From: Nocardioides cremeus
GTDB lineage: Bacteria > Actinomycetota > Actinomycetes > Propionibacteriales > Nocardioidaceae
Reading direction: 5' to 3'
Length of the DNA stretch: 64,000 nucleotides
Assembly (NCBI RefSeq): GCF_030518195.1
Contig: NZ_JAULSC010000001.1
Span: 124,001-188,000 of the forward strand
The notes beneath the pieces are model-generated. The model saw only the letters and a list, made by a program, of their open reading frames with translations. It did no database searches and was not told where the DNA came from. The position numbers were made by a program, and so were the translations under genes. The number at the start of each line of letters is the position of its first letter. The first letter of the stretch is position 1. Below are positions 15,912 to 24,501 of this stretch, piece after piece.

Positions 15912-17825
15912 ATGACTGAGGCCATGCCCGATGCCCGCGCCGCGATCGAGGCGATCCAGGGCCACGAGGCGTGGGCGATCATCCGGCGCTCCACCCGGGC
16001 CGGCGACAAGGACACCGTCGGGCTCGTCGGCGGGCGGCGCAGCGTCGTCGAGTCGCTGCTCGACGTGCCGCTCGAGGAGGGGCCGCCGGCCGACGGCCAC
16101 ATCGCCGACCGGCTGCTGGCGATCCCGTTCCGCCAGGTCGCCGAGCGCGGCTTCGAGGCGCACGACGACGGCACCCCGCTGGTCGTCGTCGACGTCGAGA
16201 CCGAGCTGGAGTTCTCGGTCGCCGAGGTGGTCGCGGCGATCGACGACACCGGGGTCGAGTTCACCGACCGCGGCGGCTTCGAGACCGACGACGCGGCGTA
16301 CGCGAAGGTCGTCGACACGATCATCCGCGACGAGATCGGGCAGGGCGAGGGCGCCAACCTCGTCGTCGGGCGGCACTACCGCGCGAAGGTCGCCGACTGG
16401 GGCACCGCCACCGCGCTGACCGTCTTCAAGCGGCTGCTCGAGCGCGAGCGCGGCGCCTACTGGACCTACGTCTTCTTCACCGGCGACCGGTTCCTCATCG
16501 GCGCCAGCCCCGAGCGGCACGTCTCGATCCACGACGGCGACGTGCGGATGAACCCGATCTCGGGCACGTTCCGGATCCCGCGCGAGGGCGACGTCAAGAG
16601 CTCGCTGCTGGAGTTCCTGCGCGACGAGAAGGAGATCTACGAGCTCTTCATGGTCGTCGACGAGGAGCTCAAGATGATGTGCGACATCTGCCACGAGGGC
16701 GGGCAGGTGCTCGGGCCGTTCCTCAAGCCGATGACGCACCTGGTGCACACCGAGTACCTCCTGGCCGGGCGCACCGACCGGGACCCGCGCGAGGTGCTGC
16801 GCGACACGATGTACGCCGCCACCGTCACCGGCAGCCCGGTCGAGAACGCCTGCCGGCTGATCAAGGCCTACGAGTCGGAGGGCCGCGGCTACTACGGCGC
16901 CGCGCTGGCCATCCTGGGCCGCGACGAGCGCGGCGGGCCGGTCGTGGACAGCCCGATCGTGATCCGCAGCGCCGACGTCGACCTCGAGGGCAACCTCAAG
17001 GTCACCGCCGGGGCCACGCTGGTGCGCGACTCCGACGCGGCCTACGAGGTGGCCGAGACGCACGCCAAGGCCGGCGGCATCCTCAGCGCCTTCGGGCTGG
17101 TGCCGCCCGCGCCGGTGCCGACGGTCCCGGTCGCCGAGCTGGCCGCCGACGAGGACGTGCTGATCGCGCTCAACGCCCGCAACCGGCGGCTGTCGTCGTT
17201 CTGGCTGACCGACCAGGGCGACGAGGACCCCGACCCGCGCCTGGCCGGACGGAGCGTGGTGATCCTCGACGGCGAGGACGACTTCGTGAACATGCTGCGC
17301 CACGTGATGGGCGTGATCGGGCTGAGCAGCACCGTGGTGCGCCACGAGGACTACGTGCCCGGCTGCCTCGACGGCCACGACCTGGTCATCGTCGGGCCCG
17401 GGCCCGGCGACCCCCGCGACGACACCGACCCCAAGATGCAGGCGCTCCGCTCGGCGGTGGCGGCGCTGCTCGAGGGCGGGCAGCCGTTCCTGGCCGTGTG
17501 TCTGGGACACCAGGCGCTGTGCCACCAGCTGGGGCTGCCGCTGGCCTACAAGGACATCGTCTTCCAGGGCACCCAGTCACCGGTGCGCCTCGAAGGACGC
17601 ACCGAGAGGGTCGGCTTCTACAACACCTTCGTGGGCCGGGTCGGCGAGGGCGCCGAGCTGCCCGCGGGCGTCGAGGTCGACACCGACCCCGCGACCGGCG
17701 ACGTGCACGCGCTGCGCGGCCCGCACTACCGCGGCATCCAGTTCCACGCCGAGTCGATCCTGACCCAGAACGGCTTCGACCTGCTGCACACGCTCGTGCG
17801 TGACCTGCTCGTCGGTGAAGAATGA
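15912..17825 (+). CDS. Anthranilate-synthase-family protein, chorismate-binding and glutamine amidotransferase domains fused (PhzE/TrpEG type)
   Basis: 637 residues. The chorismate-binding domain (about residues 100-400) carries MNPISGTFR in place of the PIAGTR of TrpE or PIKGT of PabB; as I recall this NPISGT form is seen in PhzE-type 2-amino-2-deoxyisochorismate synthases. The class I glutamine amidotransferase domain (about 440-630) has the triad Cys in VCLGHQAL and the His/Glu pair in FHAES. It would convert chorismate plus glutamine to anthranilate or 2-amino-2-deoxyisochorismate. No other phenazine genes are in the window, so tryptophan supply or another aromatic metabolite is equally possible. 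It precedes pabA-pabB, separated by a structured 133-bp gap. Confidence 0.88.
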   Translation: MTEAMPDARAAIEAIQGHEAWAIIRRSTRAGDKDTVGLVGGRRSVVESLLDVPLEEGPPADGHIADRLLAIPFRQVAERGFEAHDDGTPLVVVDVETELEFSVAEVVAAIDDTGVEFTDRGGFETDDAAYAKVVDTIIRDEIGQGEGANLVVGRHYRAKVADWGTATALTVFKRLLERERGAYWTYVFFTGDRFLIGASPERHVSIHDGDVRMNPISGTFRIPREGDVKSSLLEFLRDEKEIYELFMVVDEELKMMCDICHEGGQVLGPFLKPMTHLVHTEYLLAGRTDRDPREVLRDTMYAATVTGSPVENACRLIKAYESEGRGYYGAALAILGRDERGGPVVDSPIVIRSADVDLEGNLKVTAGATLVRDSDAAYEVAETHAKAGGILSAFGLVPPAPVPTVPVAELAADEDVLIALNARNRRLSSFWLTDQGDEDPDPRLAGRSVVILDGEDDFVNMLRHVMGVIGLSSTVVRHEDYVPGCLDGHDLVIVGPGPGDPRDDTDPKMQALRSAVAALLEGGQPFLAVCLGHQALCHQLGLPLAYKDIVFQGTQSPVRLEGRTERVGFYNTFVGRVGEGAELPAGVEVDTDPATGDVHALRGPHYRGIQFHAESILTQNGFDLLHTLVRDLLVGEE

Positions 17826-17958
17826 CCGATCGGGGGATGCTTCCCGGTCTGGACCGGGTAGTGTTTCGCCTCGACACGCACTGCGCGTCGAGGCCCGGTG
17901 GAGACTGCCCCCCAGCTCCATCGGGCCTGTCGCATTTCCAGGCCCCCGCAGGCTCGTG
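17826..17958 (+). other. Structured intergenic region with three consecutive hairpins (candidate small RNA or attenuator)
   Basis: Between the amidotransferase fusion gene and pabA lie three inverted repeats in a row. CCCGGTC/GACCGGG is at 17843-17858. GCCTCGAC/GTCGAGGC is at 17868-17894. A 12-bp stem with one G-U pair is at 17892-17927, with a 12-nt loop that contains six consecutive C. The second and third stems share three bases, so they could be alternative structures. The third is followed by TGTCGCATTTCC. It may be a terminator/attenuator or a small RNA. The single C6 loop recalls actinobacterial 6C RNA, which has two such loops, so that identity is not supported. Confidence 0.5.
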
Positions 17959-18549
17959 ATGGCGCTCGCCGACGTGGTCGTCGTCGACCACCACGACTCC
18001 TACACCCAGAACCTGGTGCACCTGCTGGCCGAGGTCACCGGGCGGCTGCCGCGGGTCGTCCAGCACGACGAGACCGACCCCGACGACGTGCTGCGGCACA
18101 GCCACGTGGTGCTCTCGCCGGGGCCCGGTCGCCCCGACGACCCGCACGACTTCGCGGTCGGGGTCGAGGTGCTGCGCCGCGCCACCCGGCCGGTGCTCGG
18201 CGTCTGCCTGGGCATGCAGGGCCTGGTCACCGCCTACGGCGGCCTGGTCGGGCGGGTGCAGCCCGCCCACGGCACCGTCTCGACGCTCGACCACGACGGG
18301 CGCGGGGTCTTCGGCGGGCTGCCGCAGGGCTTCGACGTGGTGCGCTACCACTCCCTGGCCGCGCTGCGGGTGCCCGACTGCCTCGAGGTCAGCGCCACCT
18401 GCGCGGGCGCCGGCCCCGACGACCCTCCCGTGGTGATGGGGGTGCGCCACCGCGACCTGCCGCTCGAGGGCGTGCAGTTCCACCCCGAGTCGGTGCTCTC
18501 GCGGCACGGTGCGGAGATGGTCGGCTCGTTCCTGCGGGGGGCGGCGTGA
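17959..18549 (+). CDS. pabA: Aminodeoxychorismate synthase glutamine amidotransferase subunit
   Basis: A 196-residue class I glutamine amidotransferase. The nucleophile is in GVCLGMQ (Cys about residue 78) and the His/Glu pair in FHPES (about 175-177). It should supply ammonia to PabB for 4-amino-4-deoxychorismate formation in folate synthesis. The ATG at 17959 directly follows an in-frame GTG, which is an alternative start. Its stop overlaps the pabB start (GTGA), supporting a heterodimer with PabB. A role with anthranilate synthase cannot be excluded. Confidence 0.87.
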   Translation: MALADVVVVDHHDSYTQNLVHLLAEVTGRLPRVVQHDETDPDDVLRHSHVVLSPGPGRPDDPHDFAVGVEVLRRATRPVLGVCLGMQGLVTAYGGLVGRVQPAHGTVSTLDHDGRGVFGGLPQGFDVVRYHSLAALRVPDCLEVSATCAGAGPDDPPVVMGVRHRDLPLEGVQFHPESVLSRHGAEMVGSFLRGAA

Positions 18550-19874
18550 GCGACCCGGCCACCGACCCCGTGGCTCTCTTCGAGCGGACGGCAGCGGCGT
18601 ACGAGCGGTGCTTCTGGCTCGACGGCGGCGGCGCGCGGGAGTGGTCGGGGCGCCGCTCGATCCTCGGCTGGCTCGAGCCCGACGACGTCTCGCTGAGCTA
18701 CGACGCCACGCGCGGCGAGGTGACCCGGCACGCCGCGGGGCGCGCCGAGGTGGTCGGTGACGACGTGTTCACGGTGCTCGAGGCCGAGCTGGCCGCCGGC
18801 TCGCCGCGCGACCAGTGGTTCGGCTACCTCGGCTACGCCAGCCGCCCCGACCTGCCCGCCCGCCCCTCGGTCGACCTGCCCGACGCGGTGTGGATGCGCC
18901 CCCGCCACGTGCGGTTCTTCGAGCACCCCGAGGTCGGGGACGGGGCTGCGGTTTCCCCGGGTACCCGGGGAAACTGGATGCGGTCGGGTGAAATTTCACC
19001 CCAACGCCTACGGGATCCCCGGGTACCCGGGGAAACCGACGGGCCCCCCGCGGCCTACCGCGCCGCCTACGACGAGGTCCAGGAGCGGCTGCGGGCGGGG
19101 GACACCTACGAGGTGAACCTGACGCTGCGCGAGGAGGTGGCCTCCGGCCTCGACCCGGTGGCGGCCTACCTGCGGCTGCGCACGCTCAACCCGGCGCCGT
19201 ACGCCGGCTTCCTGCAGCACGACGTGGCGGGCGCGCGGGGGTGGCTGCTGAGCAGCAGCCCCGAGCGCTACGCCCTGGTGGGGGCCGACCGGGTGCTGGA
19301 GACCAAGCCGATCAAGGGCACCGCGCCGCGCGGCGCCGACGAGGCCGCCGACGAGGCGCTGCGCGAGGAGCTGGCCCGCGACCCCAAGCAGCGCGCAGAG
19401 AACCTGATGGTCGTCGACCTGCTGCGCAACGACGTGGCGGGCGTCTGCGAGCCGGGGTCGGTGCGGGTCCCGGTGCTGATGGAGGTCGAGACCTACGCGA
19501 GCGTGCACCAGCTGGTCAGCGTCGTCTCGGGCCGGCTGCGCGACGACGTGAGCACGGTCGGGGCGCTGCGCTCGCTGTTCCCCGCGGGGTCGATGACCGG
19601 GGCGCCCAAGCTGCGCACGATGCAGGTGATCGACGCCGTCGAGGCCACCCCCCGCGGTGCGTACGCCGGTGCCTTCGGGTGGGTCAGCGCCGACGGGCGC
19701 GCCGACCTCGGGGTGGTGATCCGGGCGCTGAGCACCCGCGGTGACGGCACCTGGCGCCTGGGCACCGGAGGCGGGGTGACGGTGCTCTCCGACGCCGCGG
19801 CCGAGTGGGCCGAGGCGCGGGTCAAGGCCGAGCGGCTGCTGGCGGTCTTCGACGACGGGGGCCCCACGGGGTGA
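18546..19874 (+). CDS. pabB: Aminodeoxychorismate synthase component I
   Basis: 442 residues, GTG start overlapping the pabA stop. A short N-terminal domain (residues 1-130) is followed by the chorismate-binding domain (about 170-435) with ETKPIKGTAPRG; the Lys in PIKGT is the PabB hallmark. LMVVDLLRND and GSMTGAPK are further conserved motifs. The reaction is chorismate plus ammonia to 4-amino-4-deoxychorismate, for folate. Residues of about 135-164, between the two domains, are encoded by an 88-bp palindromic element at 18950-19037, which keeps the frame open and adds a linker rich in Gly, Arg and Pro. Confidence 0.9.
   Translation: MSDPATDPVALFERTAAAYERCFWLDGGGAREWSGRRSILGWLEPDDVSLSYDATRGEVTRHAAGRAEVVGDDVFTVLEAELAAGSPRDQWFGYLGYASRPDLPARPSVDLPDAVWMRPRHVRFFEHPEVGDGAAVSPGTRGNWMRSGEISPQRLRDPRVPGETDGPPAAYRAAYDEVQERLRAGDTYEVNLTLREEVASGLDPVAAYLRLRTLNPAPYAGFLQHDVAGARGWLLSSSPERYALVGADRVLETKPIKGTAPRGADEAADEALREELARDPKQRAENLMVVDLLRNDVAGVCEPGSVRVPVLMEVETYASVHQLVSVVSGRLRDDVSTVGALRSLFPAGSMTGAPKLRTMQVIDAVEATPRGAYAGAFGWVSADGRADLGVVIRALSTRGDGTWRLGTGGGVTVLSDAAAEWAEARVKAERLLAVFDDGGPTG
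18950..19037. repeat. 88-bp palindromic element inserted within pabB
   Basis: Two copies of an 18-24-bp perfect palindrome (core TCCCCGGGTACCCGGGGA, around 18951-18974 and 19016-19033) flank a central palindrome GGGTGAAATTTCACCC (18986-19001). The whole block is itself a near-perfect inverted repeat about the AAA/TTT centre at 18993/18994: the two 44-bp arms align without gaps and with about eight mismatches. It lies inside the coding sequence at the domain junction of PabB. This is the structure of a miniature dispersed palindromic repeat. No second copy was seen in the window. Confidence 0.85.
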
Positions 19875-19885
19875 GCGGGGACCGT

Positions 19886-19891
19886 TAGCCT
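19886..19891 (+). promoter_or_regulatory. -10 hexamer TAGCCT of a leaderless promoter (zwf)
   Basis: It ends 7 nt before the zwf ATG. There is no SD sequence in the intervening CGTGTCC. Confidence 0.5.
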
Positions 19892-19898
19892 CGTGTCC

Positions 19899-21350
19899 AT
19901 GGAGAAGCCGCACGTCGTCGTCCTGTTCGGCGCGACCGGGGACCTGGCCCGGCGCAAGCTCCTGCCGGGGCTGCTGCACCTCTACCAGGCCGACCTGCTG
20001 CGCGACGCGAAGATCGTCGGGACCTCCCTGGAGGACATGAGCGACGAGGAGTTCGTGGCGCTGGCGCGCAAGTCGTGCCAGGAGTTCGCCAAGGACGACT
20101 TCGACTCCGACACCTGGCACTCCTTCGCCGCGATGCTGAGCTACGTCTCGCAGACGGCCGGCTCCGAGGCGCTGCGCGACGAGGTCTACCGTGCCGAGAC
20201 CCAGCTGCCCGGCGACATCCACGACAAGCGCCGCCTGCACTACCTGTCGGTGCCGCCCAGCGCGGCGCTCGACGTGCTGCACCAGCTGGACGAGTGCGAC
20301 CTGGTGGAGCGCTCGCGGGTGGTGATGGAGAAGCCCTTCGGCACCGACCTGGAGTCCGCGAAGGCGCTCAACGCCCGCGTGCACGAGGTCTTCGACGAGT
20401 CGCAGGTCTTCCGCATCGACCACTTCCTGGGCAAGGAGGCCGCCCAGAACATCCTGGCCTTCCGCTTCGCCAACGGCCTCTTCGAGCCGATCTGGAACCG
20501 CAACTTCATCGACCACGTGCAGATCGACGTGCCCGAGACGCTCGGCCTCGAGGGCCGCACGTCCTTCTATGAGGCGACCGGCGCCTACCGCGACATGGTG
20601 GTCACCCACCTGATGCAGGTGCTGACCTTCATGGCCATGGAGCCGCCCACGTCGCTGACGCCCGACCCGATCAGCGACGAGAAGCTCAAGGTCTTCCGGT
20701 CGATGAAGCCGATTGAGCCGCACCACGTGGTGCGCGGGCAGTACGCCGGCTACCGCGGCAAGGAGGAGGTCGCCGACGACTCCGAGACCGAGACGTTCGT
20801 GGCGCTGCGCGTCGAGATCGACAACTGGCGCTGGGCCGGCGTGCCGTTCTACCTGCGCACCGGCAAGAAGCTGGCCGACAGCGCCCGGATCATCTCGATC
20901 GCGTTCAAGGAGCCGCCGCTGACGATGTTCCCCTCCGGCTCGGGCGCGGGCACCCACGGCCCCGACCACCTCACCTTCGACCTGGCCGACCAGTCGCGGA
21001 TGTCGCTGTCGTTCTACGGCAAGCGCCCGGGGCCGGGGATGAAGCTCGAGAAGCTCTCGATGCAGTTCGCCACCCACGACACCCCCGCCTCGGGGCTGGT
21101 GCTGGAGGCCTACGAGCGGCTGATCCACGACGCGATGCGCGGCGACCACACCCTGTTCACCACCTCGGAGGGCATCGAGGAGCTGTGGGCGAAGTCGACC
21201 CCGCTGCTCGAGGACCCGCCGCCGGTGCGCAGCTACCCCGCCGACTCGTGGGGCCCCAACGCGATCCACCAGCTGATCGCCCCGCGTGCCTGGCGACTGC
21301 CCTTCGAGCGGGAGTGGCGCGACACCGGCACCACCACGCCGGAGGTCTGA
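19899..21350 (+). CDS. zwf: Glucose-6-phosphate dehydrogenase
   Basis: 483 residues, full length for the family. The nucleotide-binding motif is FGATGDLARRK (about residues 9-19). The substrate/catalytic motif is RIDHFLGKEAAQN (about 170-182), and VVMEKPFG is also present. It oxidises glucose-6-phosphate to 6-phosphogluconolactone with NADP or NAD, the entry to the oxidative pentose phosphate pathway. It stands apart from the usual tal/tkt/opcA cluster, so it may be a second zwf copy. The ATG at 19899 is preferred over a GTG 6 nt upstream because of the promoter position. Confidence 0.95.
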   Translation: MEKPHVVVLFGATGDLARRKLLPGLLHLYQADLLRDAKIVGTSLEDMSDEEFVALARKSCQEFAKDDFDSDTWHSFAAMLSYVSQTAGSEALRDEVYRAETQLPGDIHDKRRLHYLSVPPSAALDVLHQLDECDLVERSRVVMEKPFGTDLESAKALNARVHEVFDESQVFRIDHFLGKEAAQNILAFRFANGLFEPIWNRNFIDHVQIDVPETLGLEGRTSFYEATGAYRDMVVTHLMQVLTFMAMEPPTSLTPDPISDEKLKVFRSMKPIEPHHVVRGQYAGYRGKEEVADDSETETFVALRVEIDNWRWAGVPFYLRTGKKLADSARIISIAFKEPPLTMFPSGSGAGTHGPDHLTFDLADQSRMSLSFYGKRPGPGMKLEKLSMQFATHDTPASGLVLEAYERLIHDAMRGDHTLFTTSEGIEELWAKSTPLLEDPPPVRSYPADSWGPNAIHQLIAPRAWRLPFEREWRDTGTTTPEV

Positions 21351-21368
21351 GCCCGCGGCCGGTCGGCC

Positions 21369-22226
21369 TCAGACGTCGTCGCCGCGGGCCCGCTCGTCGG
21401 AGCCCAGGTCGACCGAGCGGCGGGTGTTGGTCATCGCGGTGACCACGGTGGTGCCCAAGCGGCCCTCGCGGTCGAAGAGGGTCGCGGTGCCCACAGCGAT
21501 GCCGTCGTGCTCGACCCGGTCGCTGGCGTGGAGGCCCACCGTGACCCCGACCGGACGACGCGCCAGGGTCAGGGTGATGTCGGCGTTGATGTGCTCGACG
21601 CCGCGGCTGCCCCAGTTGCTGGTCAGGCTGGTGCCGTCGGCCATCGCGGCCGCGGCCTGGAAGCCGGTCAGCGGCTCGCCCGACACGATCGAGGGCGGGG
21701 TGTTCCAGGTGGTCTTGCGCCCGGCGTTCTGGTGCTCGCGGAAGTTCTGCGACCAGTCGGCGTCGCTGCGCAGGTAGGGCACGTGCGGCTCGTCGGAGGC
21801 CGGTGCGACCTCCAGCGGGGGCGGCTGCGGGGCGTCCTGGGGCATCCACACCTCGCCGGTCGGGGCCTCGCCGGTGCGCAGGAACAGCACCGAGGCCCGC
21901 GCGGTGGTGACCTGCTCCTGGTCCCCGTCACCGTCCCCGCCGGTGTCCTGGTGCAGGTGCACGTCGACCAGGCACAGCCGCGGCCCCTCGCGCACCACCG
22001 TGGTCTCGAGGCGGCAGGCACGCATCCGGGTGGCCCGGAAGAGGTCGACGGTCAGGCGCACCGGCACCAGCTCGGCGCGCCCGAGGTCCGCGACCGCCCG
22101 CTCGGCGGCCCGGCCCAGGGCGCCGCTGACGGCGACCCCGTGCAGCTGGTCGTCCGACCAGCTGCTCAGCGCCATCGGGGTCGGCACGAGGGTGTCGCCG
22201 TCGCTGGTGAAGAAGGAGAGGTCCAC
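21369..22226 (-). CDS. Acyl-CoA thioesterase family protein (double hot-dog)
   Basis: A 285-residue protein with two hot-dog halves, typical of the TesB-like/4HBT_3 group of actinobacteria. The segment VRLTVDLFRATRM is the characteristic first strand region, and the second half contains TSLTSNWGSRGVEHINADITL. It probably hydrolyses acyl-CoA esters in the cytoplasm; chain length is unknown. The GTG start is 10 nt after the kinase stop codon and has no SD sequence. It may be read from the two-component operon or from its own leaderless promoter. It converges on zwf. Confidence 0.85.
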   Translation of the reverse strand: MDLSFFTSDGDTLVPTPMALSSWSDDQLHGVAVSGALGRAAERAVADLGRAELVPVRLTVDLFRATRMRACRLETTVVREGPRLCLVDVHLHQDTGGDGDGDQEQVTTARASVLFLRTGEAPTGEVWMPQDAPQPPPLEVAPASDEPHVPYLRSDADWSQNFREHQNAGRKTTWNTPPSIVSGEPLTGFQAAAAMADGTSLTSNWGSRGVEHINADITLTLARRPVGVTVGLHASDRVEHDGIAVGTATLFDREGRLGTTVVTAMTNTRRSVDLGSDERARGDDV

Positions 22227-22233
22227 GCGCGAG

Positions 22234-22239
22234 ACCCTA
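22234..22239 (-). promoter_or_regulatory. -10 hexamer TAGGGT of a possible leaderless promoter (thioesterase)
   Basis: Minus-strand TAGGGT ends 7 nt before the GTG of the thioesterase gene. Its TAG is also the stop codon of the histidine kinase, so the match may be fortuitous. Confidence 0.4.
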
Positions 22240-23667
22240 GAGGTCGCGCGCCCCGGGAGGGCTCCCGGGCACCTGCAGCACCAGCCGCGCCCCGCCGTAC
22301 GCCGACGCCTCGGCGCGCACCGTGCCGGAGTGCCGCTCGGCGGCCTGCGCCACGATCGCCAGGCCCAGCCCTGAGCCCGGCATGGAGCGGGACTCGTCGG
22401 CGCGGTAGAAGCGCTCGAAGACGTGCGGGCGGTCGTGCTCGGCGATGCCGGGGCCCTCGTCGTCGACCGAGAGCACGCCCTCGGCGAGGCGCACCCGCAC
22501 GGTGCCGCCGTCGGGGCTCCACTTGGCCGCGTTGTCGAGCAGGTTGGTGACCGCACGCTCGAGGGTGCCGGACTCGCCGACCACCTCCCAGGCCTCGGTG
22601 TCGACCTCGAAGCGCACCGCCGGGGCGCGCCGCCGCACCCGGGCCACGGCGTGCTCGACGAGCTCGGCGAGGTCGACCGTGCCCACGACGTGGGCCAGCG
22701 GCTCGTCGCGGGCCAGCTCGACCAGGTCGCCGATCAGGGTGGTCAGCTCCTCGGTCTGGGCGCGGACGTCGTCCATCAGCTCCTGGCGGGCCTCGGGGGG
22801 CAGCTGCAGCGCGTGCGGGTCGTCGTCGGCCGCGGTGGCCTGGCTGAGCAGGTCGATGTTGGTGCGCAGCGAGGTCAGCGGGGTGCGCAGCTCGTGCCCG
22901 GCGTCGGCGACCAGGCGGCGCTGCCGGTCGCGGGAGGCCTCGAGCGCGGCCAGCATCTGGTTGAAGCTGGTCGAGAGCCGGGCGATCTCGTCGTCGCCCT
23001 CGACCGGGATCGGGGTGAGCTGCTCGGTGCGCGCGATGGTCTCGACGGCCCCGGTGAGGCGGCGTACGGGCTTGAGGCCGTTGCGGGCCACGCCCCAGCC
23101 CGCGAAGCCGGCCAGCACCACGCCGGCCAGCCCGAGCAGGAGGGTGACCACGCCGACCTTGGCCATCACCTTCTCCTGCGCGTCGAGCGACTGGGCGATG
23201 ACCAGGGCCTGGCCCCGGGTCTGGGCCGGCACGGCGACGACGCGGAACCGCTCGCCGCCGGCCTCGACGGTGCGCAGGCTCGAGCCCTGCCCCTGCACGG
23301 CGACCCGCGTCTCGGGGGCGCCGAGCGCGATGCGGGCCGCGTCGGGGTCGCGGTCGGCCGAGACGACTTCGGGCTCGGGGCCAGCGGTGAGGAAGGCGAT
23401 GCGGATGTCGCCGGCACCCAGCGCCCACGAGGGGATGTCGTTGGCCACCGTCAGCTGCTGCAGCGCGTCGGCGCTGGCCGCCGCCTGGGCCCGGTCGAGC
23501 AGCGACTCGTCGAGGGTGTCCTGCAGCTGCAGGCGCATCGTCAGGTAGGCGCCGGCGGCGACCAGCGCCACGGTCAGGCCCACGGCCATCGTGGTCAGCA
23601 GGGTCACCCGCCCGGCCAGCGAGCGCCGGAAGCCGGTGCGTCCCGACGGCCCGGGGGCGGGCCTCAT
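22237..23667 (-). CDS. Sensor histidine kinase, MprB-like
   Basis: A 476-residue two-span sensor kinase. The spans are at about residues 20-42 and 170-192, with an extracytoplasmic sensor between them. A HAMP domain follows (about 193-245), then HisKA with the phospho-accepting His in [15 protein letters not shown] (about 260), and a HATPase domain with [16 protein letters not shown] and GSGLGLAIV. The phosphoacceptor region closely resembles mycobacterial MprB, which senses envelope stress. The ATG overlaps the regulator stop (ATGA). Confidence 0.92.
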   Translation of the reverse strand: MRPAPGPSGRTGFRRSLAGRVTLLTTMAVGLTVALVAAGAYLTMRLQLQDTLDESLLDRAQAAASADALQQLTVANDIPSWALGAGDIRIAFLTAGPEPEVVSADRDPDAARIALGAPETRVAVQGQGSSLRTVEAGGERFRVVAVPAQTRGQALVIAQSLDAQEKVMAKVGVVTLLLGLAGVVLAGFAGWGVARNGLKPVRRLTGAVETIARTEQLTPIPVEGDDEIARLSTSFNQMLAALEASRDRQRRLVADAGHELRTPLTSLRTNIDLLSQATAADDDPHALQLPPEARQELMDDVRAQTEELTTLIGDLVELARDEPLAHVVGTVDLAELVEHAVARVRRRAPAVRFEVDTEAWEVVGESGTLERAVTNLLDNAAKWSPDGGTVRVRLAEGVLSVDDEGPGIAEHDRPHVFERFYRADESRSMPGSGLGLAIVAQAAERHSGTVRAEASAYGGARLVLQVPGSPPGARDL

Positions 23668-24377
23668 GACTCCTTCAGCACGTATCCGACGCCGCGCACG
23701 GTGTGCAGCAGGCGGCTCTCGCCCTCGGCCTCGGTCTTGCGGCGCAGGTAGCCGACGTAGACCTCGAGGGAGTTGGCGGTGGTGGGGAAGTCGTAGCCCC
23801 AGACCTCCTCGAGGATGAACGAGCGCTCGAGGACCCGGCGGGGTCGGCGCAGGAACATCTCGAGCAGCGCGAACTCGGTGCGGGTCAGCTCGATCAGCCG
23901 CTCGCCGCGGCGCACCTCGCGGGTGGCGGTGTTCATGCTCAGGTCGGCGAAGGCGAGGGTCTCCTCGTCGTCGCCGGCGACCGGCACCGTGCGGCGCAGC
24001 AGCGCCCGGAGCCGGGCCAGCAGCTCCTGCAGCGCGAAGGGCTTGGTCAGGTAGTCGTCGGCGCCGGCGTCGAGGCCGTCGACCCGGTCGCCGACGGCGT
24101 CGCGGGCGGTCAGCACCAGGATCGGCACGTCGTTGCCCGAGGCGCGCAGCGCGCGCGTGGTCTCCAGGCCGTCGAGTCGGGGCATCATCACGTCCATCAC
24201 GACCACGTCGGGTCGGGCGGAGGCGATGCCGGCCAGCGCCTCGGCGCCGTCGGTGGCCAGCGCGACGGCGTAGCCGTTGAACTCCAGCGAGCGGCGCAGC
24301 GACTCGCGCACGGCCTTGTCGTCGTCGACCACGAGCACCGTGGACCGGCTGGTCGTGGGGGCGTCGGGAGCGGTCAC
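23664..24377 (-). CDS. OmpR-family response regulator, MprA-like
   Basis: 237 residues. The receiver domain (about residues 13-125) has the acidic DDD pocket, the phosphoryl Asp in VVVMDVMMP (about 62) and the Lys in LTKPF. The C-terminal winged helix (about 140-235) contains [15 protein letters not shown] and VGYLRRKTE. It is translated ahead of, and coupled to, the kinase. The GTG start faces the divergent sugar-dehydrogenase gene across a 124-bp region that holds tandem direct repeats suitable for binding by such a regulator. Confidence 0.93.
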   Translation of the reverse strand: MTAPDAPTTSRSTVLVVDDDKAVRESLRRSLEFNGYAVALATDGAEALAGIASARPDVVVMDVMMPRLDGLETTRALRASGNDVPILVLTARDAVGDRVDGLDAGADDYLTKPFALQELLARLRALLRRTVPVAGDDEETLAFADLSMNTATREVRRGERLIELTRTEFALLEMFLRRPRRVLERSFILEEVWGYDFPTTANSLEVYVGYLRRKTEAEGESRLLHTVRGVGYVLKES

Positions 24378-24405
24378 GGCTCCACTGTGCCAGGAAGCCC
24401 TGAGT

Positions 24406-24431
24406 CCAGGCTGAGAGTCCTGGCTGAGAGT
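24406..24431. promoter_or_regulatory. Tandem direct repeats, candidate response-regulator binding site
   Basis: Two adjacent 13-bp repeats CC[A/T]GGCTGAGAGT lie at 24406-24418 and 24419-24431, with a third partial CTGAG at 24400-24404. OmpR-type regulators bind tandem direct repeats. The site is between the divergent two-component operon and the sugar-dehydrogenase gene, so it may control both. Confidence 0.5.
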
Positions 24432-24501
24432 AGGGGGGCGTGAACCGCAGACAGCGGGCCCGCGAGCGGCCTACGGTGCTGGGACATCCATGGGGGCCTC
24501 G

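Noticed and set aside
17826..17958. 6C small RNA
   Set aside because: Only one of the stem-loops has a run of six C, whereas the 6C family has two. Recorded as an unidentified structured element instead.
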